Below are positions 45,563 to 55,026 of a stretch of DNA of 64,000 bases, in pieces. The stretch lies in the NCBI GenBank assembly GCA_947471745.1, contig CANJKZ010000460.1:186001-250000 (forward strand), in the 5' to 3' direction. Under the pieces are notes generated by a model. The model worked only from the letters and a program-made list of their open reading frames with translations, had not been told where the DNA came from and ran no database searches. How positions within the stretch are numbered: the first letter of the stretch is position 1; every line of letters begins with the position of its first letter. The DNA is from Closterium sp. Naga37s-1 (Eukaryota; Streptophyta; Zygnematophyceae; Desmidiales; Closteriaceae). Position numbers and translations under genes: made by a program.

Positions 45563-47769
45563 ATGTCTACCCTAGCTGGAGGTAGTGCCGTGACGAGACA
45601 TCTAGCGAGTACACAATGCGTTACTGCGACTTCGGCGAGACACTATAACGCCGACGCCCCGCTACACGCGTCTCTGCTGCCGACGCATTCCAGACCAAAC
45701 TCAACCCACCAAGGATATGGCTCCAATTCAGTCCTTCGCCTCAAAACTACTTCAAATAAAGCTGCCATTGCTCAGCTTAGACTCCCGAAGCAGCATCTGC
45801 ATAGATTTCGCCATCGAAATGGTGTCGTTCGAGCCGCGATTGATAGCGATGCCACTCCCGAGCAGACCACCACCGATCCCCCCCAACCCTCCCCTGCGAC
45901 GGCTGCTCCCGAGCCTGCCTCGGCGGCTTCGCCCGAGCCTCCTGTCCCTGGGGAGAAGGTGTACCGAGGCTTGGCGTTAGCTTCGGTATCAGCCGCCGTG
46001 GGTCTGTTCGTACTGACGAGGGTCGCAGGCGCAGGAACGGACCTCTCCGCATTAGCCGCGAGATCGGCTAATTTTGATGAGGTACTTAAAACTGGGAAGT
46101 TTTAGGAGGTACTCAGGCGGTGGCTGTTGTGACTGGATGAGGTGAAATAGCGATTGTGTAAGTGACAATGCGGTGAGATAGACGGAGAAGAACGGATGGG
46201 GGCTTGGGGGTACTTGAGGAACGGGGAACAGACGACATGGGGGAGGAACTGGGAACGAAATATACGCGGAAAGACGGGGGCGGGGGCGGGGACGGGGACG
46301 ATGAGTTGGAGGGGGGAAAGACGGGAGCGGGGGCGGGGGCGGGGGCGGGGGCGGGGACGGGGACGATGAGTTGGAGGGGAGGGGGTGGAGGGAGGTCAGG
46401 GATTCATCTCTTGGATGTCGAAACCCGAATCTTCAAAGGCACGAATCTGACCTTTTCCGACTCTTACCTTTCCCTCATCACCTCACCCCAGGCAATGGGC
46501 AACGGGCGGCCAACCGTGGTTGAATTCTACGCTGATTGGTGCCAGGTACGTCTTCATCACTCCTGTGTCGTTCTAATTGAATCTCATTGTGTCATGCTGA
46601 ATGAGATCGTGTCCTTGCGTTCCATCGCCCTAAGCTACATGCTATCATCCATGCTGAATTTCATTTTGGCCTCTCATCTTGCTATGCCGATTTTAATCAT
46701 CCATGCTGAATCCATCATGGCGTTGACTCTTTACCCTGACTGATTCCCACATTCATCCCCCTAGTTCCCTCCGTTCGACCCCTCTCTTACCTTCAACCTT
46801 TCCCCCGACCCCCCATTCCCCTTTCCCCTCGTTTTTCCTCCTCCTCCTCCTCCTCCTCCTCCTCCTCCTCCTCCTCCTCCTCCTCCTCCTCCTCCTCCTC
46901 CCCCTCCTCCTCCCCCCCCCCTCCTCCTCCCCCTCCCCCTCACCTTTATCAATGTGTGTACTCCGTAATTTCGCTGCCTGGGCCAGGTCTGTCGCGAGAC
47001 TGCCAGAGACACACTCAAGGTGGAGCAGCAGTTCAGGTGAGTTGAGTCGACTCATAAGTCACTTATTTTTTCTCTGAGCTACTGCCGCCGCCACTTCAGG
47101 CTCGTGCCACCTCATTGGTGTTCCCTCGTGAAACTGCTAGGGACACACTCAAGGTCGAGCGGCAGTTCAGGTGAGGGAGGAAGGAACTCTACTGCATTAC
47201 TATCAGTCATGCCTCGTGGTTACCTCTCTACCTATTGTGGTCCTATGTCCAAATCCATCTCACGCCTGTATAGTATTCCAACATGTAATGTGGCATTGCC
47301 CTCAAACCCCCCTCCCCTCCGCTTCCCTCGCCTCCCTTGCCCTACCCTTCCCCTCTCGGCTCCTCTTCCCACGCCTCCGCTTACCTCTCCCACTTCCCAT
47401 CCCCTCCCCTCCTTTAACCTCCCACCCCCATCCCCTCTCCCCCCCCCCCTTCCTCTCCGCTTCAATCTTCTCCTCCCTCTCAGAAACGATGTCAACTTCG
47501 TGTTTCTCAACATAGACAACGTGAAATGGGCGGCAGAGCTGGACGAGTTTGGGGTGGACGGCATCCCCCACTACACCTTCCTTGACGGCGAGGGCAACGA
47601 GATGGCGTACGTCGTGGGGAAGGTTCCCAGAAGAATCCTCCTAGATAATGTGTCTGCTCTTGCTCAGGGCAGGCCGGAGCTCCCGTTCTCGCAATTTATT
47701 TCAGAAGCGTCAGATGCTGCATTGAGGCAGGCTCCCAGGGTTGTAGATCCGAGAGACCATGGGCCGTAA
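45563..47769 (+). CDS. HCF164: HCF164, thylakoid thioredoxin-like protein
   Basis: Exons 45563-46081, 46492-46545, 46987-47036 and 47484-47769 join in phase to 302 residues. The N-terminus is a chloroplast transit peptide (Ser/Thr/Arg-rich) followed by a Pro-rich linker and a membrane helix (ALASVSAAVGLFVLTRVAG). The lumenal thioredoxin domain is split across exons: NGRPTVVEFYADWCQ, then VCRETARDTLKVEQQF (active site WCQVC), then NDVNFVFLNIDNVKWAAELD, FGVDGIPHYTFLDGEGNEM and VVGKVPRRILLDNVSAL. HCF164 passes electrons from stromal thioredoxin to the lumen for cytochrome b6f assembly. The second active-site Cys comes from exon 3, whose downstream echo lacks it. An in-frame Met eight codons earlier (45539) is an alternative start. 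Confidence 0.93.
46275..46365 (+). repeat. GGGGGC minisatellite in HCF164 intron 1
   Basis: Repeats of GGGGGC and GGGGAC units, with the block GGGGACGATGAGTTGGAGGGG occurring twice. Confidence 0.85.
46836..46940. repeat. (CCT)n tract in HCF164 intron 2
   Basis: More than 20 CTC triplets followed by C-rich runs, forming the polypyrimidine side of intron 2. Confidence 0.95.
46987..47173 (+). repeat. Duplicated HCF164 active-site exon
   Basis: Exon 3 (46987-47036, VCRETARDTLKVEQQF) is followed by an echo at about 47124-47173 encoding FPRETARDTLKVERQF with the same TTCAGGTGA donor. The echo replaces the codons for VC with FP, so it could not supply the second active-site Cys. Confidence 0.9.
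47042..47058. repeat. Slightly decayed SalI-type palindrome
   Basis: TTGAGTCGACTCATAAG differs from the 4612-4631 arm by one base and a shorter left side. It lies just inside the intron between the two copies of HCF164 exon 3. Confidence 0.8.
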
Positions 47770-49136
47770 CTGCTGATTGTGAAGGAATTTATGCAGGCCT
47801 GCGATGTCACCGACTCACCCCACAGTTCAATTCATAAGGGTCAGATGATGCCTTGTGGCACGTTCCTAGGGTCTTGGATCTGACATCACGGGCCGTAACC
47901 GGTACGGTAGTGATTTTTCGTGGTGTACGAAATTATTCAAATGTGCCCACTACCCCACTTTGGCATTTGTTTCAACTGGCACACTTAGGGTAACAGGGGG
48001 ATAGCGAGAAGCAAGCGGGGATGTCTTGCAGGCAGTAATGATGGTCATGTGGGAGTAGGGACGACTGGTGTGAAATGGGAGAAGGTGGTACGGTGAGTGA
48101 GTGGAATGGAGCTTGCATGGGTGTCAAGGAGAGCGAATGAGGTGGGGGTGAGAAGGGGTCGTGCAGGGAAGAAGATGTTAGAAGAATATCTGAACAGTAC
48201 ATACAAATGGATACTGCAAGGATAGAAAATCAAGCTTAGAGATTTGTGGTGACGTGGAAGAAGATATATTGCTGATTGTTTCCTCCTCGCGTACTGTAAC
48301 AGATGTTACATTAGTGTTGACTCGCAAGAAGATTGGAGGGCGGCACTGTCAGTAGACAAATGTTGAGTGTGGCCATGGGTGTGTGTGATCAGGGTGATGT
48401 GTAACTGCGCCTTTCTTTCCTGTTTGTTGCACGAGGTTCACCTGGGTTTCGCATGCATTGCAAGGTGCAACGTTAAGATCTCCAGTGAGGCATGGCGAAA
48501 AAGGGGCAAAAAGCGGTGCCACGCATCCCGTAAGAGTGGGTGGGGAAAGTGGTTTCAAGTGACAACACTACACCTCGTTACATGGTGCCGCGCGCGTGAC
48601 GTACAATAACAAGGTGGCGGTACAACTAGGCGAGCACGTAACTGCAACGTCAGCACACAGCTGTACCGCCCTCCAACGCACTCCACAAACACCAAGATGT
48701 ATAAATTACACTACCCGTTCTGTAGTGTTCAGGCAAGAAAATGGGATTTGACTGTATTTTGGGAGAGAATGTCTCGGCAATCTGAGGTTCACACTTGAAG
48801 CACGCCAAACCATGTTTTGTAAACAGGGGCGCGAAGTTGAGGGAGTGGATTCCCAGCATGACGCCTGGTGTGCTGCAATGGTGTGCTGTGTGGACGGCGC
48901 CAGAAACAAAATACCAGCTGTCTGAGAGGATAAATCACACATATCACGTGGCGGACCATCTTCCATCAGCTCCTCATCTCGTGTCGCGAGAAACCAACCG
49001 CGCACGAAGAAACCAACTTTTAAAGCATCACAACCCAAACGGACCCAGCCCAACCGAAGCGACCACCGACCAAAGAAACCCACTCACCGAGTTCAACTAT
49101 GAGCAGGGCCGCCTCTCACGGAGGCACGCGTACTAG
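47770..49136. other. Intergenic, no gene recognised
   Basis: Contains HCF164 3' UTR and the upstream region of the next gene. Short open frames here show no recognisable motif. Confidence 0.4.
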
Positions 49137-49901
49137 ATGGGTAGACCAGTTCCAAAAAAGGCATCTCGTGCTCTCTTTGCGATCGTTCCTGATTCATTCG
49201 AACTTCAAAATTCCCCAGTCTTCCCAGCCAACTCAATCATGCTGCGACGAACTGTCAGAGTCCTTTCTGGAGAAGTGTCTCGACCGCGTACAGAGGAGTG
49301 GATGCTTCATCAAGTCACGTCAGTCACAGGATGCTTCTGGCCGCCGGCACCTCCTAAAAGTCCCAACGGAGATGCTGAATTTGAAACGGAACATCATGTT
49401 GTTTCGCCGCCTGAAGACCTGACACCAAACGAAGTTATCAAAACCCCTTCGGGGATCCAGAATCGCGGACTCACTGCAGAAACAAGCTCTCCTGATTCCG
49501 GCAGGCGACCAGGAGGCGTCACGCCGATCAGAGTTCTCAGCTCGAATGCGACCATCATGCGACGCCACAAATCGTTGTCGCTGGATATCAGAGATCTCGA
49601 TTGGGAGGTGTTATCGCCTCACCAAGCTACACCCGAGTGGCTTACGGAGCATGGCCGATCTGTTTCAATGCCAGCTGCTGGTCTAACCAGCTGTTTAACT
49701 CCCGTCGCCGGAAGACCCAGACGTTCCCCCGACCGTCGCGTGTCGTTCAACCCAGTGGTCCGCGTGCGACCTATTCCGCCACGAAGTTCCGCCATCGACA
49801 CTGCCAGCCAGATTCTGGCTACCAACGCCGCCAAAGCCCTTCACCCAAGCTCTTCCCCAACCGCGAACCCGCCAGCGTTAACCTCCCAGACCCAGACCTG
49901 A
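49137..49901 (+). CDS. Disordered protein with C-terminal RVSF motif, function unknown
   Basis: Single exon, 254 residues; a TAG lies directly before the ATG, which fixes the start. Ser/Pro-rich. Notable segments: SFELQNSPVFPANSIMLRRT, MRRHKSLSLDIRDLDWEVLS, PEWLTEHGRSVSMPAAGL and, near the end, RRVSFNPVVRVRPIPPRS. The RVSF segment fits the RVxF docking motif for protein phosphatase 1, and RRHKSLSLD resembles a basophilic kinase or 14-3-3 site. The convergent neighbour ends with a similar KHVSFxxVVRVHVI segment. No enzyme domain seen. Confidence 0.6.
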   Translation: MGRPVPKKASRALFAIVPDSFELQNSPVFPANSIMLRRTVRVLSGEVSRPRTEEWMLHQVTSVTGCFWPPAPPKSPNGDAEFETEHHVVSPPEDLTPNEVIKTPSGIQNRGLTAETSSPDSGRRPGGVTPIRVLSSNATIMRRHKSLSLDIRDLDWEVLSPHQATPEWLTEHGRSVSMPAAGLTSCLTPVAGRPRRSPDRRVSFNPVVRVRPIPPRSSAIDTASQILATNAAKALHPSSSPTANPPALTSQTQT

Positions 49902-50219
49902 GCTGGGGTGCCGCTCGGTGCTCATCAACGATGTATACTACCGAAGACTCGGAGTTATGGAGGACTTCATGCAATTCACAAATTTCCTAGGGTTTGGGAT
50001 TCCTATCCCTTCACAAAGTTCGACCTGCTCTTACAGGGTGTGTCTCCCTTCACAAAGTTTTTCGTATTTATCATTAGCGTGTCTTTGTGCCGTGTGTTGT
50101 TTTAAATATGTAAATATGGTGCTATACAAGTTGATGTCAATGTGACTGTTGCATAGTGAAATTTCAACCGTACTATTGTGATTTTATCTTCATTTGAAAC
50201 AGCAAGACAGTATACTAAC

Positions 50220-52205
50220 TTACTCCGGGTCTAAAATAACATGGACACGAACAACCTTGCAGAAGGACACATGTTTCTTGAGTCCCACTTTTGATGTTTC
50301 ACCATGCGTGTCTGATAAAACTGTAGCAGAGAGTGACCTGCCAGTGGAGAGGCAGCTACCCAGCTTATATCGAGGATTGGAACCAGGAGGACTCAACGAG
50401 CAGGGCTTATGTAAATCTGGGTGAAAAACAGCCTCTTTCTTGTCATTTCCGTGGTGGTTAACCACAGCAGAATCTTGAATCCTGGTTGTAACATCTGAGC
50501 AGCAACCTTCGTAACACTCAGCTTCGTCAGCCATAATGTAACCCGATTCGTCACCGCAGCTGCATTCACCAGATGTAACCGCAGGTGAACAGAGAGAAGA
50601 CTCGCAGAACCGAGAGATTTGCCCCGCAACAGCAGAAGCGGCGCAAGTGTCTTCTTTACTTCCCAGAGAGAGCGGAGGCTTGCGCAAATCCCGATGTGTT
50701 CCTCTCTGACTAAACCGTGGTCTTGTCGTCACATGATAGTTTGTGCCAGCTGGCACGACAGACGCACAGGCACAAGCGCCGGTTAGAACAGCATCGTGAT
50801 TGGAAATTCTGCCACCGCCGCTGCCCCTGCCGGCGTTGCACGTAAATTTATTTTCGTCCACATCCCGCCGTCCCTCCACCCCACAGCCTGCGAATTCTCG
50901 AACCGTACTGTCGGGTTCGCAGCTCTCGCAATGGTCGTCTTCGACGGCTCTGTTAATCTCAACCGCACTTTCCCAGAATTGAGAGCGTCGCCGCCCGTGG
51001 AGCCACCCGTTCAGCCGCTGGGCAATTGAACCGCTCGGGGACTTGGGGGAGTCACAAGGGGAGGCGCAAGGTGAGGATTTCCCGCCAAGCGCAGCTACGC
51101 TGGCTTCGGGCGCAGCTGTATGTTGGCGGAACGCGGCCGGGGAAGGAAAGGAGAGGGATACCGTGGCGGAGCGGCGGGCGGGAGGGGGCGCAGCAGGCGA
51201 CGGGGCACTATGGAGAGCCGCAGAGGATGCGGACAAGGCGCGGCGGAGGATGCGCGCCGTGGGCGCTGGCAATTTGCGCTCCCCCTCCGCGGGCGGGGAG
51301 CCTGCGCGGTACCCGCGCGCTGCTTTCTTGCCAGCCTGCTCGCGCTCTAGCTGCTCCGCCAGTTTCACCCACACGCGGTCCATGTCGGGGGAATCGCGCG
51401 ACCGCTCCGCAATTACCTCCGCGTTGGGACTGCGCACCACCGCGGGCGTCGGCGGACGCCAGCCCGAGGGGGAGGCGGAAGGGGAGGGGGAAGTCTGAGC
51501 GGAAGCGTAGTGTCCGCCAGCCCCGCGGAAGCTAGCTGTGCAACGGGGGCGCACCGTCACCCTACCGCGGCATTTGCCGCGAAGAGCATGACACGTCGGA
51601 GGCGATACAAGCGCGGCAGAAGCTGACTTGGCGGGCATAGCTGGAGAGAGAAGAGACGCGGCTGGGAACACGCACGAAACTGAACCGTTGCTGCCGCTAC
51701 TGCTGCCGCTAAAGCCGCCGATACTGCCGCTGTCGCTGCTACTGATAGAATGCGGAGAGCAGCCGCAGGTCGATGCGCGCGTGACCGTGGTGATAGTCGT
51801 CGTGGGGCCGTCAGCGGCCAAGGCGGCGGAACATTCGCCGCCGTCTGGTATGTCTTTTGGCGGTATCGTATACGCCGTGGAGTCTTCTGCAGAACGCGGG
51901 GACTGAGATCTCTCGTAACATGGCGGTGATGCTGACTGTAGTCCGGATATGGAAACCACACTTGGAAGGGGGTTTTCGAGGACTGCTGGCGACGAGTGCT
52001 GCTCTGGGATGTGCACTCGAAGGCTCGCCACTTTCAGCGAGCGACGGCGCGCGAGGGACTGCGACTTCGGCGACGATGTTGCAGAGCTGTCGCTATGTTG
52101 GGAATTAGGAGGAGATCTGCTTCGTACTACTAGACAGTTCATTGGGCCTCTGGAAGTCGATTTTTCAAGAGGAAGCAGGGATTGGCGGGATACGATCATT
52201 GTCAT
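50220..52205 (-). CDS. Large disordered protein with C-terminal HVSF motif, function unknown
   Basis: Single exon, 661 residues, convergent with the previous gene and separated by 318 bp of AT-rich 3' sequence. Ser/Pro/Ala-rich throughout, with ARRRSLKVASLRVHIPEQ near the start, DRVWVKLAEQLEREQAGKKA, AQRLNGWLHGRRRSQFWESA in the middle, several Cys-rich patches (GECSCGDESG, CYEGCCSD) and the terminal KKHVSFCKVVRVHVILDPE. KHVSF fits an RVxF-type PP1 docking site. Not recognised as a family. Continuous high-GC frame on one strand supports a real gene. Confidence 0.6.
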   Translation of the reverse strand: MTMIVSRQSLLPLEKSTSRGPMNCLVVRSRSPPNSQHSDSSATSSPKSQSLARRRSLKVASLRVHIPEQHSSPAVLENPLPSVVSISGLQSASPPCYERSQSPRSAEDSTAYTIPPKDIPDGGECSAALAADGPTTTITTVTRASTCGCSPHSISSSDSGSIGGFSGSSSGSNGSVSCVFPAASLLSPAMPAKSASAALVSPPTCHALRGKCRGRVTVRPRCTASFRGAGGHYASAQTSPSPSASPSGWRPPTPAVVRSPNAEVIAERSRDSPDMDRVWVKLAEQLEREQAGKKAARGYRAGSPPAEGERKLPAPTARILRRALSASSAALHSAPSPAAPPPARRSATVSLSFPSPAAFRQHTAAPEASVAALGGKSSPCASPCDSPKSPSGSIAQRLNGWLHGRRRSQFWESAVEINRAVEDDHCESCEPDSTVREFAGCGVEGRRDVDENKFTCNAGRGSGGGRISNHDAVLTGACACASVVPAGTNYHVTTRPRFSQRGTHRDLRKPPLSLGSKEDTCAASAVAGQISRFCESSLCSPAVTSGECSCGDESGYIMADEAECYEGCCSDVTTRIQDSAVVNHHGNDKKEAVFHPDLHKPCSLSPPGSNPRYKLGSCLSTGRSLSATVLSDTHGETSKVGLKKHVSFCKVVRVHVILDPE

Positions 52206-53654
52206 TCCAAGCCTACATAGAACATGTGAGTCTTATTAAAGAAATGAGTCGAGATAAGGGGTAAGAAGTACTTGGGAAAGGCACATTCCTTCGCATGTGC
52301 GAGACGAGACAACAGAAGCCCACGTCGAGGAAAGTTGACAGGGAAATGATCAGATTGGGGCCCCAGAGCTCTAGAAAAGTCGCCAACTTGGGGCCTCGTG
52401 TGTCGCAAGGAGTCGAGCCTAGGCCGGACCTGTACCCAACCAATTTCTAGCCTCATCCACGCGCTCCGTCAGACCTGACCACACAAGGTGACGAATTCCT
52501 CCTTGACGAACGAAAAAATTGACTCGACATCTAAAAAATTGACGAATTTTCCTCTCGTGCGTCATGCCTTCGAAGGGGCCTTAGCCCTAAACATCTTGCC
52601 GCACGGTATTTAGGGTTGATGCTTCCCCAATTATATGCCATCCGAATGGGGTTTATTTTTTGTGCCATTGCGTTGTTGTTGTTTTTGGGTTAAAATGATT
52701 GTTTTTCTGGGTAATTTACGATGACGAGTCACTAGCGAATTCCGTCAACCCCAGGCCAGTAGGTGGTGACCTGGCGAGAAGGCCAGGCTCGGCCTAACTG
52801 CCCAGGTGTGTTGGTTGCTTCGGGGGTACGTAGTAGGTGCGCGACTCACGAGGCCCCAATTCGGCCACTTTACTGCTACTCCGGGGCCCCTTTTTGATCG
52901 TTTCCCAAGTTGACAAAAGAAGAAAACTAGCCGTTTTCTATGCTGCGTTGGACTAATTTATTTCCTGCACACCTGCTCCTAAAGCGAGAGACAGCAAAAG
53001 ACCTCCTGTGACCTGTGACCACCACACAACTGAAAAGACTTGAAAGTTTCATGGCTGTGTAATGAGAGACAAGAGAAGTTGGAAAGGTCGCAGCAGCAGC
53101 CTTCACCACCATTGTATACTGTATTCTCTGACTAGGCGCGCTATACGCCAAACAACGCAAACAACGAAATCTCACGTGATTCGTGAACGAGGCATGACGG
53201 GGGAGGGGGAAGAATGGGGTGGTGGTGGTGGGGGATGGGAGGGGGGATGGGGGGGGGATGCGGGGAGGAGTGCGGAAAGTCAATGCGAAGAGGACGGCTG
53301 GCGAAAGGTCAAGCTGTTACTGTGTCACGAATGTTCAGAAAAGAGCTGTTCGACATTGGCTGCGACGATGAGTATACAGTGCCAATAAAGGCATCAGGGG
53401 AGACTGGTGTGTGCTTGTCAGCCAGCGAGGCTGATCGCTGTACACGTCAGCGAACGGTGTGCTGTGAAGGTTCCAGAGATTGCGGGGCCACTGCACCAGC
53501 GCGGTTCGCAACGCTCCAAATCAAACCTCCAATCCCGACCTTCTGGGAAACCAACAACATAATCAAAACTGCCCGGACGGAGTTCTGTGCCAATCAAGTC
53601 AAGTTCGAAGGTTTCATTCAGGTCCTAAATAAACTTGTACAGTTCAACGTGTTG
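52206..53654. other. Intergenic, no gene recognised
   Basis: T- and A-rich near 52550-52720, G-rich tract (GGGGGATGGGAGGG) at about 53200-53265. Open frames here lack motifs. Confidence 0.4.
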
Positions 53655-53663
53655 GAAAGTGGA

Positions 53664-54243
53664 GGGCCATTTTCAGGTGCAATCTCTCTAATTTGGGAAA
53701 TGTGTTCAGGTGAGAGCCCGGCGCATATTTCCAAGTCCTTGTTGCGGACTGTACACACGTGCTGTACAAGCTTTGGAAAGATGCGCCACTCAAATCTGTA
53801 CTCGCTTAGGGAAATTAATGCACTCACACACGATTCGGTTACCGACGGTACCAGGAATTCCTAAGACAGACGCCAAAAAAAAAAAGCTTTATTGACCCTG
53901 GACGCATATTTGCGAGATCACCCATAAACACGGGAAGCATCAACCCTAAACACGGTTGATCTCCCCCGAAAATGCTTACAGTTTCTCTAGAGTTTTTTTG
54001 TTTTGTTTTTTTCGGGTGGCCTTAAATGCTTTGGGTAGTTTGGTCTGGCCAGTTGTCTGTTTGATTTCCGTCAGAGTGTGTCAGAGACAATAAAAGCCGT
54101 CAGCTAGAATAAGATGTGAGTGCCGAGTCTGCACAAGGCTTTGTTGCGACACGTGTGTACAAAGTCGTAACAGTGCCGAAACAAATCGGGCTCTCACCTG
54201 AACACATTATCTGTACTATAGAGATTACACATGAAAATGGCCC
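53664..54243. mobile_element. MULE-type non-autonomous transposon (MITE), 580 bp
   Basis: Perfect 9-bp target duplication GAAAGTGGA at 53655-53663 and 54244-54252. Long imperfect terminal inverted repeats start GGGCCATTTTCA and share AATCTCT, ATGTGTTCAGGTGAGAGCCC and, further in, GTACACACGTG. A 9-bp duplication with long repeats is the Mutator-superfamily signature. No coding capacity. Confidence 0.9.
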
Positions 54244-54252
54244 GAAAGTGGA

Positions 54253-55026
54253 AGTCAAGAGCTGTCATTACAGTACGGTACAGTGCCCGCCATCCCCCCA
54301 TGTGGCTGCTGCTGAGCATCGGCCCGGTGCACGAGTCACGACACGAGCAGATTGCCATCGTGGAAGGGAATGTGCGGTTCGTACAGTTGCAGAACACGGG
54401 TAGTGTGTCAGGACGGTTCCTAACGGTGGAAAACGATTATTGAAAATATCAGTTTCTCACCGTGGCGAATCTATCTAGACCTCGAAGAGAGATGAACGAG
54501 CTGGACACCCCCTTGATGTTTTTTGCTGGTGGGTAGTGCTGTCGTTTTCTGTTCCACCCAAACCAATGACAAAGCTTGGTGTGATTCGTGAACCAGGAGA
54601 TGAAGATTAACTCGTTATTGAGTGAACTATGTAGGAGACCGAGCGATTGTTGCACCAAACCAAACTTTAGCATATTTATTTTTCAAGTAGGAACAAGCTC
54701 AGCTGACACCAGAACTCATTGAAGGCACTTGAGTGCTGAATCTTACGTGAACACAACTAGTTGACGTTACACATCCATTTCTTCTACATTCAAAAAGGGC
54801 CAGCCAGTGGCCATTGTTTAGCCTTTACTGTACACTCGAACAGACAAGGCCATGCCCCATACAAAGAATGCAACCGGTACCAGAGTTATCCAAAGGCTTC
54901 CTCGCGCTCTTGCCACAGCAGCACCAAGCCGCTCCACTGCTTTCCAAATCTATTCAACAGCCAGCAGGAGTCCTCTCCTCCTTGGGTTTTGAGCCGTATC
55001 AAAACCCCAACGTTATGCAACTCTAT
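54253..55026. other. 3' flank of PP4R3
   Basis: Between the MITE and the PP4R3 stop. Likely PP4R3 3' UTR; nothing else recognised. Confidence 0.4.

Noticed and set aside
46753..47055. Arg/Gly-rich open frames on the minus strand
   Set aside because: Translation of the (CCT)n polypyrimidine tract of an HCF164 intron.
53214..53864. 216-codon plus-strand open frame
   Set aside because: Runs through a G-rich tract and into the MITE, with no domain; probably chance.
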